Below, one piece after another: positions 34,883 through 42,708 of a stretch of DNA of 64,000 nucleotides (position 1 is the stretch's first letter; each line of letters opens with the position of its first letter). The stretch is taken from positions 496,001 through 560,000 of the forward strand of contig NZ_CP017244.1 of NCBI RefSeq assembly GCF_001908375.1, written 5' to 3'. Source of the stretch: Rhizobium etli 8C-3. Lineage in GTDB: Bacteria; Pseudomonadota; Alphaproteobacteria; Rhizobiales; Rhizobiaceae. Position numbers and translations under genes: made by a program. The notes beneath the pieces are model-generated. The model searched no databases and was not told the DNA's origin. It worked only from the letters and a program-made list of their open reading frames with translations.

Positions 34883-35416
34883 ATGGAACAGGTGACACGC
34901 ATCATGCACCGTCGGGCCGATCCCGGCCGGGAGAAAGACTATGAGGAACTCGCAAGGGGCATGCTCGAGGCCTGCTCGCGCGCCAAGGGTTATCTGTTCT
35001 CCACGCTCATCCCTCCACGTGTCGAGGGCGAGGAGTTCCATGTCGTTCAGACCTTCGCGTCGCAGGCTGATCTTGATACCTGGCGGCAGTCCCGGGCTGC
35101 CCATGAATGGCACGAACGCATCAACGAGGTCTGCGCACACACTCCAGAATACCGGACATTCAACACGGCCGATCTTTGGTTCTCGACGACGGGACTGACG
35201 GTTAACAACCAGCCGCCGCGCTGGCGCATGGCGATCGTGATCTGGATGGGCATCTTTCCCATCGCATCCTTCTACATATGGTTCCTGTTCCCCGTTCTGG
35301 AACCGGTGCCGTTCATCCCGCGCATGGTGATCTTTACAGCCTTGATCGTAATCACGATGTTTTTCGGCGCGTTGCCGTATCTACTTCGCTGGATGGGATG
35401 GTTCTTGCACAAGTAG
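34883..35416 (+). CDS. Antibiotic biosynthesis monooxygenase-domain membrane protein
   Basis: A 177-residue protein. Residues 1-95 form an ABM dimeric alpha-beta barrel (TRIMHRRADPGREKDYEELARGM, FHVVQTFASQADLDTWRQS). Residues 112-134 and 143-165 are two transmembrane helices. This two-part form is a known membrane-anchored group of the family, and its substrate is unknown; quinone or oxidant chemistry is often suggested. It starts at ATG 34883, one base after the DUF3861 stop, as the second gene of the MarR-linked operon. Confidence 0.8.
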   Translation: MEQVTRIMHRRADPGREKDYEELARGMLEACSRAKGYLFSTLIPPRVEGEEFHVVQTFASQADLDTWRQSRAAHEWHERINEVCAHTPEYRTFNTADLWFSTTGLTVNNQPPRWRMAIVIWMGIFPIASFYIWFLFPVLEPVPFIPRMVIFTALIVITMFFGALPYLLRWMGWFLHK

Positions 35417-35480
35417 AGCGGGCTAAATCGATCGCCTTTTCCCGTAACAGCGAACGAGCGTCAACAAGGTCTTCTCTCGT

Positions 35481-35506
35481 CCCCCGGCGGGCTTTGCCGC
35501 CGGGGG
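35481..35506. terminator. Perfect 10-bp hairpin between convergent genes
   Basis: CCCCCGGCGG pairs perfectly with CCGCCGGGGG around a GCTTTG loop. It lies between the monooxygenase-like gene (rightward) and the DUF1236 gene (leftward), so it can end transcripts from both sides. No long T-tract is present. Confidence 0.65.
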
Positions 35507-35519
35507 ACGTCGGTGCCGT

Positions 35520-36311
35520 TCAGGCGATGATGTAGACGATCTTGAACGTCGATGGTTCGACGATGACGATCCTGCCATCTGCCAGTATGAAGAAGCGGTA
35601 GCCTTCGTATTGCGGGACGATCTTGACGATCCGCGGCGGCAGCGGCTCAAGTCGGATCGTCTTTGGTATGGCTGTGCCAACCTCAACAGTGAAGTCGACC
35701 TCGCGAACCGGCTCGACATTGACTTCCTTCACGACCTGCTGGATTTCGGTTTTCTGTTCGACAGAGATATTGACATCGGTCTCAGTGGCCGTGGAAGTGG
35801 ATTGGCCGGACGTTTCCGTCGACGGGCTTGCCCCCGTCGTGCCAGTCTCGCCCGATCCGGTGGCGTCGGACGGCTTGTCGGATGGGGCTTTTCCATCAGG
35901 CGAAGTTGTTTCGCCGGAGCTCTGAGTCGAGCTCTTTCCGCTTTCGCTTTCGGTTGCAGGCGCCTGCTGAGAAGTGGATTCCCCGGCAGGTTTCGTTGTG
36001 TCTTGCTGTTGAGTGGCAGGCTTATCAGTGCTTTGTGAAGCCGAGCCGGACGTTCCCGTTCCTCCGCTATCGGGTTGCTCGGTTGTGGCGTTGCCCGATC
36101 CTCCGGACGGAGCTTCTTGACCCGAGCCAGTGCTTGGCGATTCTGTGTCTGACGGCTGCTGCGATGTTCCGGATTGCGGCTGCTCGCCTTGCGCCGCGCC
36201 TTTCTTGGGCAATATCGGGGTGGCATCCTGCGCGGATGTTGAAAGCAGACCAATTGGCGAAGCGCCAAGCGCGAGCGAGGCGAGCAGGGCAGGTAGGATT
36301 TTGCGGTTCAT
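35520..36311 (-). CDS. DUF1236 secreted protein with long Ser/Thr/Gly/Gln-rich region
   Basis: A 263-residue exported protein. A signal peptide (1-27) is followed by a long low-complexity region (about 30-175) rich in Ser, Thr, Gly, Gln and Pro, and then a DUF1236 domain (about 175-263) with VEVGTAIPKTIRLEPLPP and a terminal GRIVIVEPSTFKIVYIIA. DUF1236 is common in rhizobia and of unknown function. The low-complexity stretch probably spans or decorates the periplasm. It is followed downstream by a perfect hairpin and shares its domain with the next gene upstream, a likely duplication. Confidence 0.85.
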   Translation of the reverse strand: MNRKILPALLASLALGASPIGLLSTSAQDATPILPKKGAAQGEQPQSGTSQQPSDTESPSTGSGQEAPSGGSGNATTEQPDSGGTGTSGSASQSTDKPATQQQDTTKPAGESTSQQAPATESESGKSSTQSSGETTSPDGKAPSDKPSDATGSGETGTTGASPSTETSGQSTSTATETDVNISVEQKTEIQQVVKEVNVEPVREVDFTVEVGTAIPKTIRLEPLPPRIVKIVPQYEGYRFFILADGRIVIVEPSTFKIVYIIA

Positions 36312-36430
36312 AGCTTTAACTCCCAGCCGAGGCCGCGCTGCGCCTCAGGGCAGCGCAGCACGGCGTCCTTGTGGTGTCTAGTTGGTTTCGAGTCTGCAGG
36401 TTGGATGCGCATGCGGGTCCAACCTTGTCG

Positions 36431-36823
36431 TCAGTTAACGATCTGTATGACCTTCCGCGAGGAGGGCTCCACAATCACACGCTGGTCGTTGACCACCGTA
36501 TAGGCGTATTTAGGATCATCGGGCACCGGCGTGATTGCGACGGCCTCAGGCAGAGGTTGCCCGACGACGACCTTCTCCTTGATGACGACGGTGTCTGCCG
36601 GAGGAGGCGCTTCACGCACATAGGTCACAACCTTCGGCGGCGGATCGAGCAGCGTCCCGACGACCGCACCTGCTGCGCCACCGACTGCGGCGCCGGCCGG
36701 ACCGCCGACGATTGCGCCTGTGGCTGCACCGCCAACCGCGCCGTTAACCGTCGAAGACCCTGCAAGGGCAGCACCCGACATGAGGGCGATCGCGGTGGTA
36801 GAGATGAAGATTTTGCTAAACAT
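36431..36823 (-). CDS. DUF1236 protein with glycine-zipper segment
   Basis: A 130-residue exported protein. The signal peptide ends near ALAGS (about residue 21). A glycine-zipper segment (GAVGGAATGAIVGGPAGAAVGGAAGAVVG) follows, then a DUF1236 domain with VTYVREAPPP and a terminal QRVIVEPSSRKVIQIVN. I start at ATG 36823 (GGAGAAG upstream), rejecting the longer frame from 36922. The glycine zipper suggests outer-membrane association or oligomerisation. It is the second of two tandem leftward DUF1236 genes. Confidence 0.82.
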   Translation of the reverse strand: MFSKIFISTTAIALMSGAALAGSSTVNGAVGGAATGAIVGGPAGAAVGGAAGAVVGTLLDPPPKVVTYVREAPPPADTVVIKEKVVVGQPLPEAVAITPVPDDPKYAYTVVNDQRVIVEPSSRKVIQIVN

Positions 36824-37015
36824 TTTCTTCTCCATTTCCATGGCTGTCTTGGCAGCCTCACAGGGGAGCAAACGACCGCACCCAGCAGCAGTTCCCTCCC
36901 TCAGACCATTGGCCCGAAGCACTCAAGACTTTGGTCCGATTGGGTTTATTCAGGGCAGCTGGCTGGTCTCCAGGGATTTAGCGACGAACCCCTTTTGTGG
37001 AAGGACAGGCAAGTA

Positions 37016-37237
37016 ATGCTTTCAGGCAACGATGATCATGATGGCGAGGGCATCGAGACGTTTGAGCGAAAGCTTTCGGGTGAGTTGCGGCAGGCGTTGT
37101 CCAGATACCTCCGGGCCACCGTCGTCGTTTCCACGCCGTTGCTCTACAAGGCCATGCAATTGATCGGAACAGTCTTTATTGATGTCAGACTGGCTTGGCA
37201 GCAGCCAGCCGTTGTGGGCGCAATTCGATCCTGGTAA
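37016..37237 (+). CDS. Possible small protein, about 73 residues
   Basis: ATG 37016 has AAGGACAGG upstream and opens a 73-codon frame: an acidic N-terminus (DDHDGEGIETFERK) then hydrophobic-amphipathic stretches (LRATVVVSTPLLYKAMQLIG). No family recognised. It could be a small regulatory or membrane-associated peptide or a chance frame. Confidence 0.35.
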   Translation: MLSGNDDHDGEGIETFERKLSGELRQALSRYLRATVVVSTPLLYKAMQLIGTVFIDVRLAWQQPAVVGAIRSW

Positions 37238-37355
37238 GCCAGAGCCCTGCGTGCCGCCAGGTGCCGCCTTTCAGCACAAGAGATGCATGATCGCCGAACA
37301 TCGACCGAGCGAGCGCCGATCTACTCGTCGATGACCACCTGTTCCAGACCATCGT

Positions 37356-37799
37356 CTACAGGTCTATAAGGGCGATTCCGAGGTCTTCGCGCTTTCTGCG
37401 GCGGAAGCCGGCTGCGCCTTCGCGTATGATGATCTCCAGTGTAGGATGAACCGCGCCCTTGATAAGATGGCCGCCTCGGGTGGCTCCGTCTGGCAGGCCG
37501 AGGACGACATGCATATGCAGGCTGGCCTTGCCGTCGTCGCCGGTAGCAATGTCGCCAATGGCACTTAGGACCTCGGTCTGTTCCTCAACCGGGATTTCCT
37601 TATAATTCTTCGTCGCGAACTCGAAGAAGCCAAGCGTGGCGCTACTGAAGGCTCCGATAGCGGTTAGCGACGCGCCGCCGATCTTTTGCTCTTCGGCAAA
37701 GCGCGTTATTGCTTCGAAGGCCTCTTCGCCATCCTCGAGGACGAGCACAAAGTTGCGCTCGCGCCATGGATCACTTTCGGCAAGTTCCTTGCTCTTCAT
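37356..37799 (-). CDS. PCC-domain (DUF296) DNA-binding-like protein
   Basis: A 147-residue protein with the PCC/DUF296 fold: NFVLVLEDGEEAFEAITRFAEEQKIGGASLTAIGAFSSATLGFF, then HMHVVLGLPDGATRGGHLIKGAVHPTLEI. The domain is known from plant AT-hook proteins and from single-domain bacterial proteins, which are trimers of uncertain function. I start at ATG 37799 with GAGGAG seven bases before, rather than the longer frame from 37940. Confidence 0.85.
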   Translation of the reverse strand: MKSKELAESDPWRERNFVLVLEDGEEAFEAITRFAEEQKIGGASLTAIGAFSSATLGFFEFATKNYKEIPVEEQTEVLSAIGDIATGDDGKASLHMHVVLGLPDGATRGGHLIKGAVHPTLEIIIREGAAGFRRRKREDLGIALIDL

Positions 37800-38031
37800 T
37801 TGCATTCTCCTCGGACGAATGAGATTTCCGTCGATGTCGTCGGCGTCATCGACGAGCGGATGCAGCTGCCAAAATCGGCAAGGAGTCGCGACGCCTTTAG
37901 CCGTTGCCGCCCATGCCGATATTCCCGCAGTGAGCGTCAAGCGGCCAGCTCAAAAAATGTGGGGGAGACGGCACAAACGTCCGGCTCCCTGTGTAGCATC
38001 GATCTGCGCCGACAGCGTCAAGAGCCCGAAT

Positions 38032-38766
38032 TTATCGGCTGCGCGGGAAGGTCTGCTCCTGACGCAGCCCGCCCAGGTCCTGGCTCTGACGAAGTTCGCG
38101 CTCGGCAGGATCCTGCCCCTCGGCAACCGTTTGCTGATGACCGGTCGGCAGGATGTCGCTGTCCAGATGTTCGTCCACGGGAACTTCCTCATCGAGCTTA
38201 TAGGCGCGTACGCGCGAAGGCGTCGATCCGCCGCCTCTCATGTACCGACCTGCGCTCGTGCGAGACCTTGCGGCGGCGTCGGGTTCGAACACATCGTCGC
38301 GAGAGCCGAAGGCCGCCTGGTCGCGGTCGGCATCTCCCAGCTCGTTCCGATTCGGCTGCATGACGTCCCAGCCCTCGCTGCGCCAAAGGTCGGCGCGCTC
38401 GTCCATGTCGATTGCTCCTTCATCGTCGAGTATGTCGTGGGCCGTCTCGTATGTGGCCTCGTCCACCGAAGCGGACACCAGGAAGCCACCGCGGCGAAGT
38501 CCTTCGGCATAAACGGCACGGTCCTCGTCCGGAAGAAGCCAGCCTTCAAGTCGATACCAGAACCGTCCGCGATCGTAGCCTTCGACTGTGGCCTTTTCGG
38601 CATCGGCTTCGTAGCCCGGCATCAGCCGGACGTCGGTGACGCCTGCTTCTTTCAGGCGCTCGACGGCATCCTCCGCTTCGCTTTGAGAGTCAAAGAACGC
38701 TGTCAGGACGCTTTTTGCTAGCTCGCCCGAGACCGGGGGGGCGCTATCGTTATAAAGATTGCTCAT
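38032..38766 (-). CDS. General stress 17M-like domain protein
   Basis: A 244-residue protein from ATG 38766 (GGAGG upstream). The N-terminal 110 residues match the general stress protein 17M-like domain: AFFDSQSEAEDAVERLKEAGVTDVRLMPG, followed by FLVSASVDEATYETAHDILDDEGAIDMDERA. The C-terminal half is polar, rich in Arg/Asp/Glu/Gln and probably disordered. Such proteins are common stress-induced genes in soil alphaproteobacteria. The frame upstream to 39396 is a shadow and is rejected. Confidence 0.75.
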   Translation of the reverse strand: MSNLYNDSAPPVSGELAKSVLTAFFDSQSEAEDAVERLKEAGVTDVRLMPGYEADAEKATVEGYDRGRFWYRLEGWLLPDEDRAVYAEGLRRGGFLVSASVDEATYETAHDILDDEGAIDMDERADLWRSEGWDVMQPNRNELGDADRDQAAFGSRDDVFEPDAAARSRTSAGRYMRGGGSTPSRVRAYKLDEEVPVDEHLDSDILPTGHQQTVAEGQDPAERELRQSQDLGGLRQEQTFPRSR

Positions 38767-38846
38767 ATGATCCTCCGATTTGCTGCTCGTCCTGCCAACG
38801 ATCGGAGCCCGAAAAATGTTCCGGGCGGCGCAGCCCAAGCCATTCC

Positions 38847-39368
38847 CTACGTGCCTATTTCCTTCACTCTTCGAAGCCTGAAGAAATACCGACGTGGGTC
38901 CTCGCGCACGCACATCATCCCTACCAGGTCGCCATGGCCTGCAAGCCGGAAGTGGTCCACGATGGGCTGCTTGTCGTAGATCATTGCCGCGCTCTCGACC
39001 TGTTCGAGTGTTCGGAGCGTTATCGAAGCCGTTGTATCTTTTGCACGCAACGACTCCTGAAGATGCAGAAACAGGATCCTTGCAAGAGCCGTTCGTCCCA
39101 ATGGTGCCGCCTTGATGGCGAGCCCGATGGGGATATAGCTGGGATCGATCGCCACAAGCCTTCCAGACCGCCGTTGGAAGAGCAAAGCATCCGCCCGCAT
39201 ATCGGCATAAAAACGCTTTCCGAACCAGTGCAAATTTTCGAGGACGCCATCCAGGGGATGACCCGAGGGGATGCCAACGCCTTTCCAAAGCCCGATCATG
39301 TGCCTTGGTTGGACAGGCTCCAGTGACTGCAACCAGGAAGCCATCTCCTTTTGCTGGTCGCCTCGCAT
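38847..39368 (-). CDS. GXWXG/DUF4334-type protein
   Basis: A 173-residue protein carrying GLWKGVGIPSGHPLDGVLENLHWFGKRF (near residues 26-53), matching the GXWXG motif and DUF4334 family, whose members are small proteins of unknown function. The middle (ALLFQRRSGRLVAIDPSYIPIG) and the C-terminal YDKQPIVDHFRLAGHGDLVGMM fit the same family. It is on the same strand as and upstream of the general stress gene, 80 bases apart. Start at 39368 is tentative; 39344 is an alternative. Confidence 0.75.
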   Translation of the reverse strand: MRGDQQKEMASWLQSLEPVQPRHMIGLWKGVGIPSGHPLDGVLENLHWFGKRFYADMRADALLFQRRSGRLVAIDPSYIPIGLAIKAAPLGRTALARILFLHLQESLRAKDTTASITLRTLEQVESAAMIYDKQPIVDHFRLAGHGDLVGMMCVREDPRRYFFRLRRVKEIGT

Positions 39369-39789
39369 GGAATCTCGTTCTCGTCATCTCGATCAAATTA
39401 GAACAAAGTTCGGAATTTCAACATTCATGGATATCACGCGTCATGGCGGATCGCCAAGAAAACGGCGCAACCAGGGGGCGTCATTCGTTCGCCTGATTGC
39501 GCAGCAGCTCTTCAATTTGTCCGGTGACCTTTCCGGGTTAGCTGATCGCGATCATCGGCGGTCGGTTAAGCCTACCGCCCGGGAGCTATGAATAGGCGAC
39601 ATTCGAATGCCTCGCGACGTTTCGCCAAAAGAATGCGCATCATCAATCGAAGGAACGACGCCATGCAGTGGTTCTGATGCATTAGGCAATGGCGAAAATT
39701 CGCCGACATCATCACCCTGATGCTGCAGATTTTCTGGCCGGGGCGCAATTTTCGAACGCCCATCTCGCCAAGCCGGATGGTCTCCTCTT
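39369..39789. other. 421-base intergenic stretch, no gene recognised
   Basis: Only overlapping short frames without ribosome sites or recognisable domains occur here on both strands. The left end holds the upstream region of the DUF4334 gene. I see no hairpin or operator of note. Confidence 0.4.
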
Positions 39790-40050
39790 TCAGTGCTTCG
39801 TTCTGTGCATGCCATCAGTTGCCGACCCTCTTTCATCGACACACTTCCAAGAACCGTCTTTATTCTTCTTCCATTTACTTCCTTCTTCGAGAGCGGCCAT
39901 AAGTTTCACTACCAGTTCTGGATCGTCACCTTCTGGGACCATGCCAACCCTCATTTCGAATTTCGGTTTCTCCGTAATATCAACCCAGAACTTGTGCCCC
40001 TCGAACTCAAGGACAGTTTGGCCCGCTGGCAGTTTCGTTATCAGAGACAC
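39790..40050 (-). CDS. Small hypothetical protein, 86 residues
   Basis: An 86-residue protein beginning with GTG 40050, preceded by GGGAGG eight bases upstream. It reads as a small alpha/beta domain: LPAGQTVLEFEGHKFWVDITEK, then a Met/Val-rich strand and a charged helical part (DPELVVKLMAALEEGSKWKKNKDGSWKCVDERG). The longer frame from 40179 lacks a ribosome site. A 16-bp palindrome lies 71 bases before the start codon. Function unknown. Confidence 0.65.
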   Translation of the reverse strand: MSLITKLPAGQTVLEFEGHKFWVDITEKPKFEMRVGMVPEGDDPELVVKLMAALEEGSKWKKNKDGSWKCVDERGSATDGMHRTKH

Positions 40051-40120
40051 GAGTGTTTCCTCCCTTTCATTTAAGGCGTCGCTAATACTGCCATAAATTC
40101 GCCAGTTGGAGGAGTCTGAC

Positions 40121-40136
40121 CTTCTTGTACAAGAAG
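40121..40136. promoter_or_regulatory. Perfect 16-bp palindrome
   Basis: CTTCTTGTACAAGAAG is its own reverse complement. It lies in the 331-base region 40051-40381, upstream of the leftward small gene. It resembles GntR- or TetR-type operators with a TTGTACAA core. The rest of that region holds no gene I can support. Confidence 0.55.
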
Positions 40137-40381
40137 CCCCGAACTGCCGGAATGGGGAATTCGTCCGCGCTTGTCGCATGAGCTGATCCGACTAAATCTT
40201 CGGATCTCCATCATCTATCCGAGAACGGTCTGCCAAGCATTTGCGCGAGGCGCTATTCCTTTGCCGCGGCATCCAAGCGGGATTTGCGTGTACCAACGAG
40301 CAATATCAGAAGGACTTGCCACCTGGTCCGACTTCGCAAATGCGCTCACATGGACTCATCAGAGAGTGCGACCAATGTTGA

Positions 40382-40669
40382 TCAGGTCAACAAAGCATGC
40401 AGTGCGATGGCGGCAACGAAGGTGACAACGACGAGCCAGGCGATCTGTGTGGCTTGGCGATTGGCTTTTTGGAACACGCGGAAGCGGGCCCCTCGCTTCG
40501 GGCGAGGGCGATGTTGCCGAACGGGAGCGGCGCTGGTGCGAACGCTCTTCTTCTTTCCTGACGTCTTGGCCTCCCTTGAAACAATCACGGCAAATGCTCC
40601 TAATGCCGCAGAAGACGTGTAGGTTCCGAAGACGACGATCTCGGCCGCCGATCTTGCAGGATCATCCAT
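40382..40669 (-). CDS. Small protein with C-terminal membrane helix
   Basis: A 95-residue frame from ATG 40669 with a Lys/Arg/Pro-rich middle (GKKKSVRTSAAPVRQHRPRPKRGARFRVF) and a hydrophobic C-terminal helix (AWLVVVTFVAAIALHALLT). It could be a tail-anchored small membrane protein. The N-terminal ALGAFAVIVSREAK stretch is also moderately hydrophobic. A GGAAG sits about 13 bases before the ATG, so the ribosome site is weak. No family recognised. Confidence 0.45.
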   Translation of the reverse strand: MDDPARSAAEIVVFGTYTSSAALGAFAVIVSREAKTSGKKKSVRTSAAPVRQHRPRPKRGARFRVFQKANRQATQIAWLVVVTFVAAIALHALLT

Positions 40670-40880
40670 GAAGCCAAACGCTTCCTTGATTGAACAGATC
40701 GCCGTGGCAAACTCTCCCGCTTCGCCTGGAAAGCAGCATGGAAGACGCCTGTTGAGTCAGATCAAGGGCTGAAGGCTGACGGGACCTGCCGACTAAAGGC
40801 AGCATCTGCGGGCTGGAAACTAAAAAATACGCCGCAGGCAGCTCAGGCTTTTATGCCGTGGCGAAACCCCGGATTGATGT

Positions 40881-40906
40881 GCCCATCTGGCGCTTACCAG
40901 ACGGGC
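40881..40906 (-). terminator. Hairpin just after the 68-residue leftward gene
   Basis: GCCCATCTGG pairs with CCAGACGGGC (one mismatch) around CGCTTA, starting eight bases past the stop codon at 40915. No T-tract follows on the leftward strand. It is either a terminator or a 3' stabiliser. Confidence 0.45.
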
Positions 40907-40914
40907 ATTATCGA

Positions 40915-41121
40915 TTAACGCGTTGCAAGCAATTCCCGAAGTTGATGGGGTTTATCGACGCCAAACTCAAACCACATCACCAACTCCCTTGCCGCCTCTT
41001 GGGCCTCCAAGTTCAAAATGTCGTAGTGGCGACTGTCGCACCATTCCTTGAGCAAACCGTCCAGCATGTCTAGATCGTTTGAAGTCAGAACGCGTTTCTT
41101 CAAGGCCACTTTGTGTGACAT
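40915..41121 (-). CDS. Small hypothetical protein, 68 residues
   Basis: A 68-residue protein from ATG 41121 with GGGAGG upstream: a basic N-terminus (SHKVALKKRVLTSNDLDML), a helical part (GLLKEWCDSRHYD) and a second helix (NLEAQEAARELVMWFEFGVDK). The strong ribosome site supports a real gene. The layout resembles small helical proteins seen across rhizobia, with no function known. Confidence 0.65.
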   Translation of the reverse strand: MSHKVALKKRVLTSNDLDMLDGLLKEWCDSRHYDILNLEAQEAARELVMWFEFGVDKPHQLRELLATR

Positions 41122-41433
41122 TCTATTTCCTCCCAAAAATACTACTTTTACCTGCTGTTGACCCCAGCGAGTATGACTGTAGTCTAATGTTTCTTTCTCG
41201 AAAATACACTTCGGCATACTTTAACGTTTTGACGCTGTAACTGTCTGTTTGGGCCCAGAAATTTTTACTGGGCGCCATGACGGCCGACTGAGAAGCATTG
41301 ATGCATCCCAGCCTTTTCGAGACCGAGCGGCCCCGGCTTTACATTGCTTTACATTTATCGAGAAAACTCGAAACACTGCCCTGTTAGCGTTCCTTCACTG
41401 CAGCAGGTGCTGCGGAGTGAAGGGAGACTAACG
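41122..41433. other. 312-base region upstream of the Spy-like operon
   Basis: It holds no gene. A 6-bp hairpin with a 9-base loop is at 41253-41273 (GCCCAG / CTGGGC). A tandem direct repeat is at 41337-41356 and is listed separately. The left part is the promoter region of the leftward 68-residue gene. Confidence 0.5.
41337..41356 (+). promoter_or_regulatory. Tandem 10-bp repeat, candidate OmpR-family binding site
   Basis: CTTTACATTG and CTTTACATTT stand head to tail, differing at the last base only. OmpR-family regulators bind direct repeats at about one helical turn, and the operon downstream encodes one. It lies 77 bases before the Spy-like start codon. The link to this regulator is inference. 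Confidence 0.5.
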
Positions 41434-41970
41434 ATGGAAAATGAGGACAAGAACCTGGCGGACCTGACTTTCAGCGAGCCAGCCTCGAAAGGATGGGGGC
41501 GGCGCGCCGCGATTGGCGGCCTGGTAGCCGTCGCTGTCGTGGGCGCGGCCGGTTTTGCAGCCGCGCGGAGCGATGTTTTCGGCTTCGGCATGGGCGGCCA
41601 CATGATGCAAGCACATATGGGAGGCGGCGGCTTTATGGAACACCGACTAGGCTCCGTGCTTGACGAACTCGATGCGACATCCGAGCAGGAAGACAAGCTT
41701 TGGGAGATCATCGACAAGGCTCGCGATGAGATCGGGCCGGTTTTCCGGGACTTCCGCGAGACGCGTGCGCAGGTTATCGAACTCCTTGGGGCTCCGACTA
41801 TAGACCGGGCCGCGGCCGAGAAGCTGCGCAGCGAGCGTATTGCGGCCATCGACGAGGCCTCGCGCAAGATGACGACTGCTCTGCTCGACGCCGCTGCAGT
41901 TTTGACGCCGGAACAACGCGTTAAGCTCGTCGAGCATTTGAAAGAGCGCAGGGGCCACGGCCGGTGGTAA
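41434..41970 (+). CDS. Spy/CpxP-like periplasmic protein
   Basis: A 178-residue protein. A cytoplasmic N-terminus is followed by one membrane helix (about 22-43: AAIGGLVAVAVVGAAGFAAA), a Gly/Met/His-rich segment (about 49-67), and a helical periplasmic domain. That domain carries DEASRKMTTALLDAAAVLTPEQRVKLVEHLKER, the usual C-terminal LTPEQR pattern of Spy/CpxP-type chaperones and metal-resistance proteins. The His/Met segment could bind copper or another metal. AGGGAGA lies 9 bases before ATG 41434. The response regulator begins 37 bases downstream, so it is likely a target and feedback element of that two-component system. Confidence 0.82.
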   Translation: MENEDKNLADLTFSEPASKGWGRRAAIGGLVAVAVVGAAGFAAARSDVFGFGMGGHMMQAHMGGGGFMEHRLGSVLDELDATSEQEDKLWEIIDKARDEIGPVFRDFRETRAQVIELLGAPTIDRAAAEKLRSERIAAIDEASRKMTTALLDAAAVLTPEQRVKLVEHLKERRGHGRW

Positions 41971-42007
41971 GGCTAAGTGGGCCGAGCGATTGAACGGAGG
42001 GCAGATA

Positions 42008-42706
42008 ATGGCGGAACGGGTCTTGATTGTTGACGACGATACGCGCCTCTCCGCCATGCTCGCCGACTATCTCTCCGGCAACGGTTACACCGTCCACGCC
42101 GCGGCGACGGCCGCGGCGGGCCTCACCGACCTTGGCCGCCGGATGCCGGACGTCGTGATCCTCGATGTCATGCTGCCGGACCTTGACGGCTTCGAGACGT
42201 GCCGGCGCATGCGCGCGGTTTCGGACGTGCCGATCTTGATGCTCACGGCCAAGGGTGAAGAGACAGATCGTATCGTCGGGCTGGAGCTTGGAGCCGACGA
42301 CTACCTGCCCAAGCCTTTCAATCCGCGCGAATTGCTGGCGCGTCTGAAGGCGATCCTGCGCCGCCGAAACGGGAGCGCAGCGGTTTCACGCGTCCTGCGC
42401 TTCGGACGGCTGGAGATCGATCCGGGATCCCGCTCGGTCAGGATCGACGGCGACGAATGTGTCCTGACCAGCTACCAGTTCGACCTGCTTGTGGCGTTGG
42501 CCGAAAATGCCGGGCGCACGCTGTCGCGCGAACGGTTGATGGACACGGTCAAGGGAGAGGAGTTGGAGGCGTTCGACCGCTCGATCGACGTCCATATATC
42601 GCGCATCAGGGCGGCGATCGAAATCGATCCCAAGCATCCAAGACGCATCATAACCGTGCGCGGCGCCGGCTATGTCTTCGCCCGTTTCCAGGACGAAGAG
42701 AGATAG
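42008..42706 (+). CDS. OmpR-family response regulator
   Basis: A 232-residue regulator. The N-terminal receiver has phospho-acceptor Asp53 in VVILDVMLPD and the KPFNPREL switch Lys near residue 102. The C-terminal winged helix (about 130-228) has the typical SYQFDLLVALAENAGRTLSRERL and RIRAAIEIDPKHPRRIITVRGAGYVF. It forms a two-component pair with the sensor kinase that follows (2-base gap). I start at ATG 42008 with GGAGGG upstream. Likely stimulus: envelope or metal stress, given the Spy-like gene. Confidence 0.94.
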   Translation: MAERVLIVDDDTRLSAMLADYLSGNGYTVHAAATAAAGLTDLGRRMPDVVILDVMLPDLDGFETCRRMRAVSDVPILMLTAKGEETDRIVGLELGADDYLPKPFNPRELLARLKAILRRRNGSAAVSRVLRFGRLEIDPGSRSVRIDGDECVLTSYQFDLLVALAENAGRTLSRERLMDTVKGEELEAFDRSIDVHISRIRAAIEIDPKHPRRIITVRGAGYVFARFQDEER

Positions 42707-42708
42707 CG

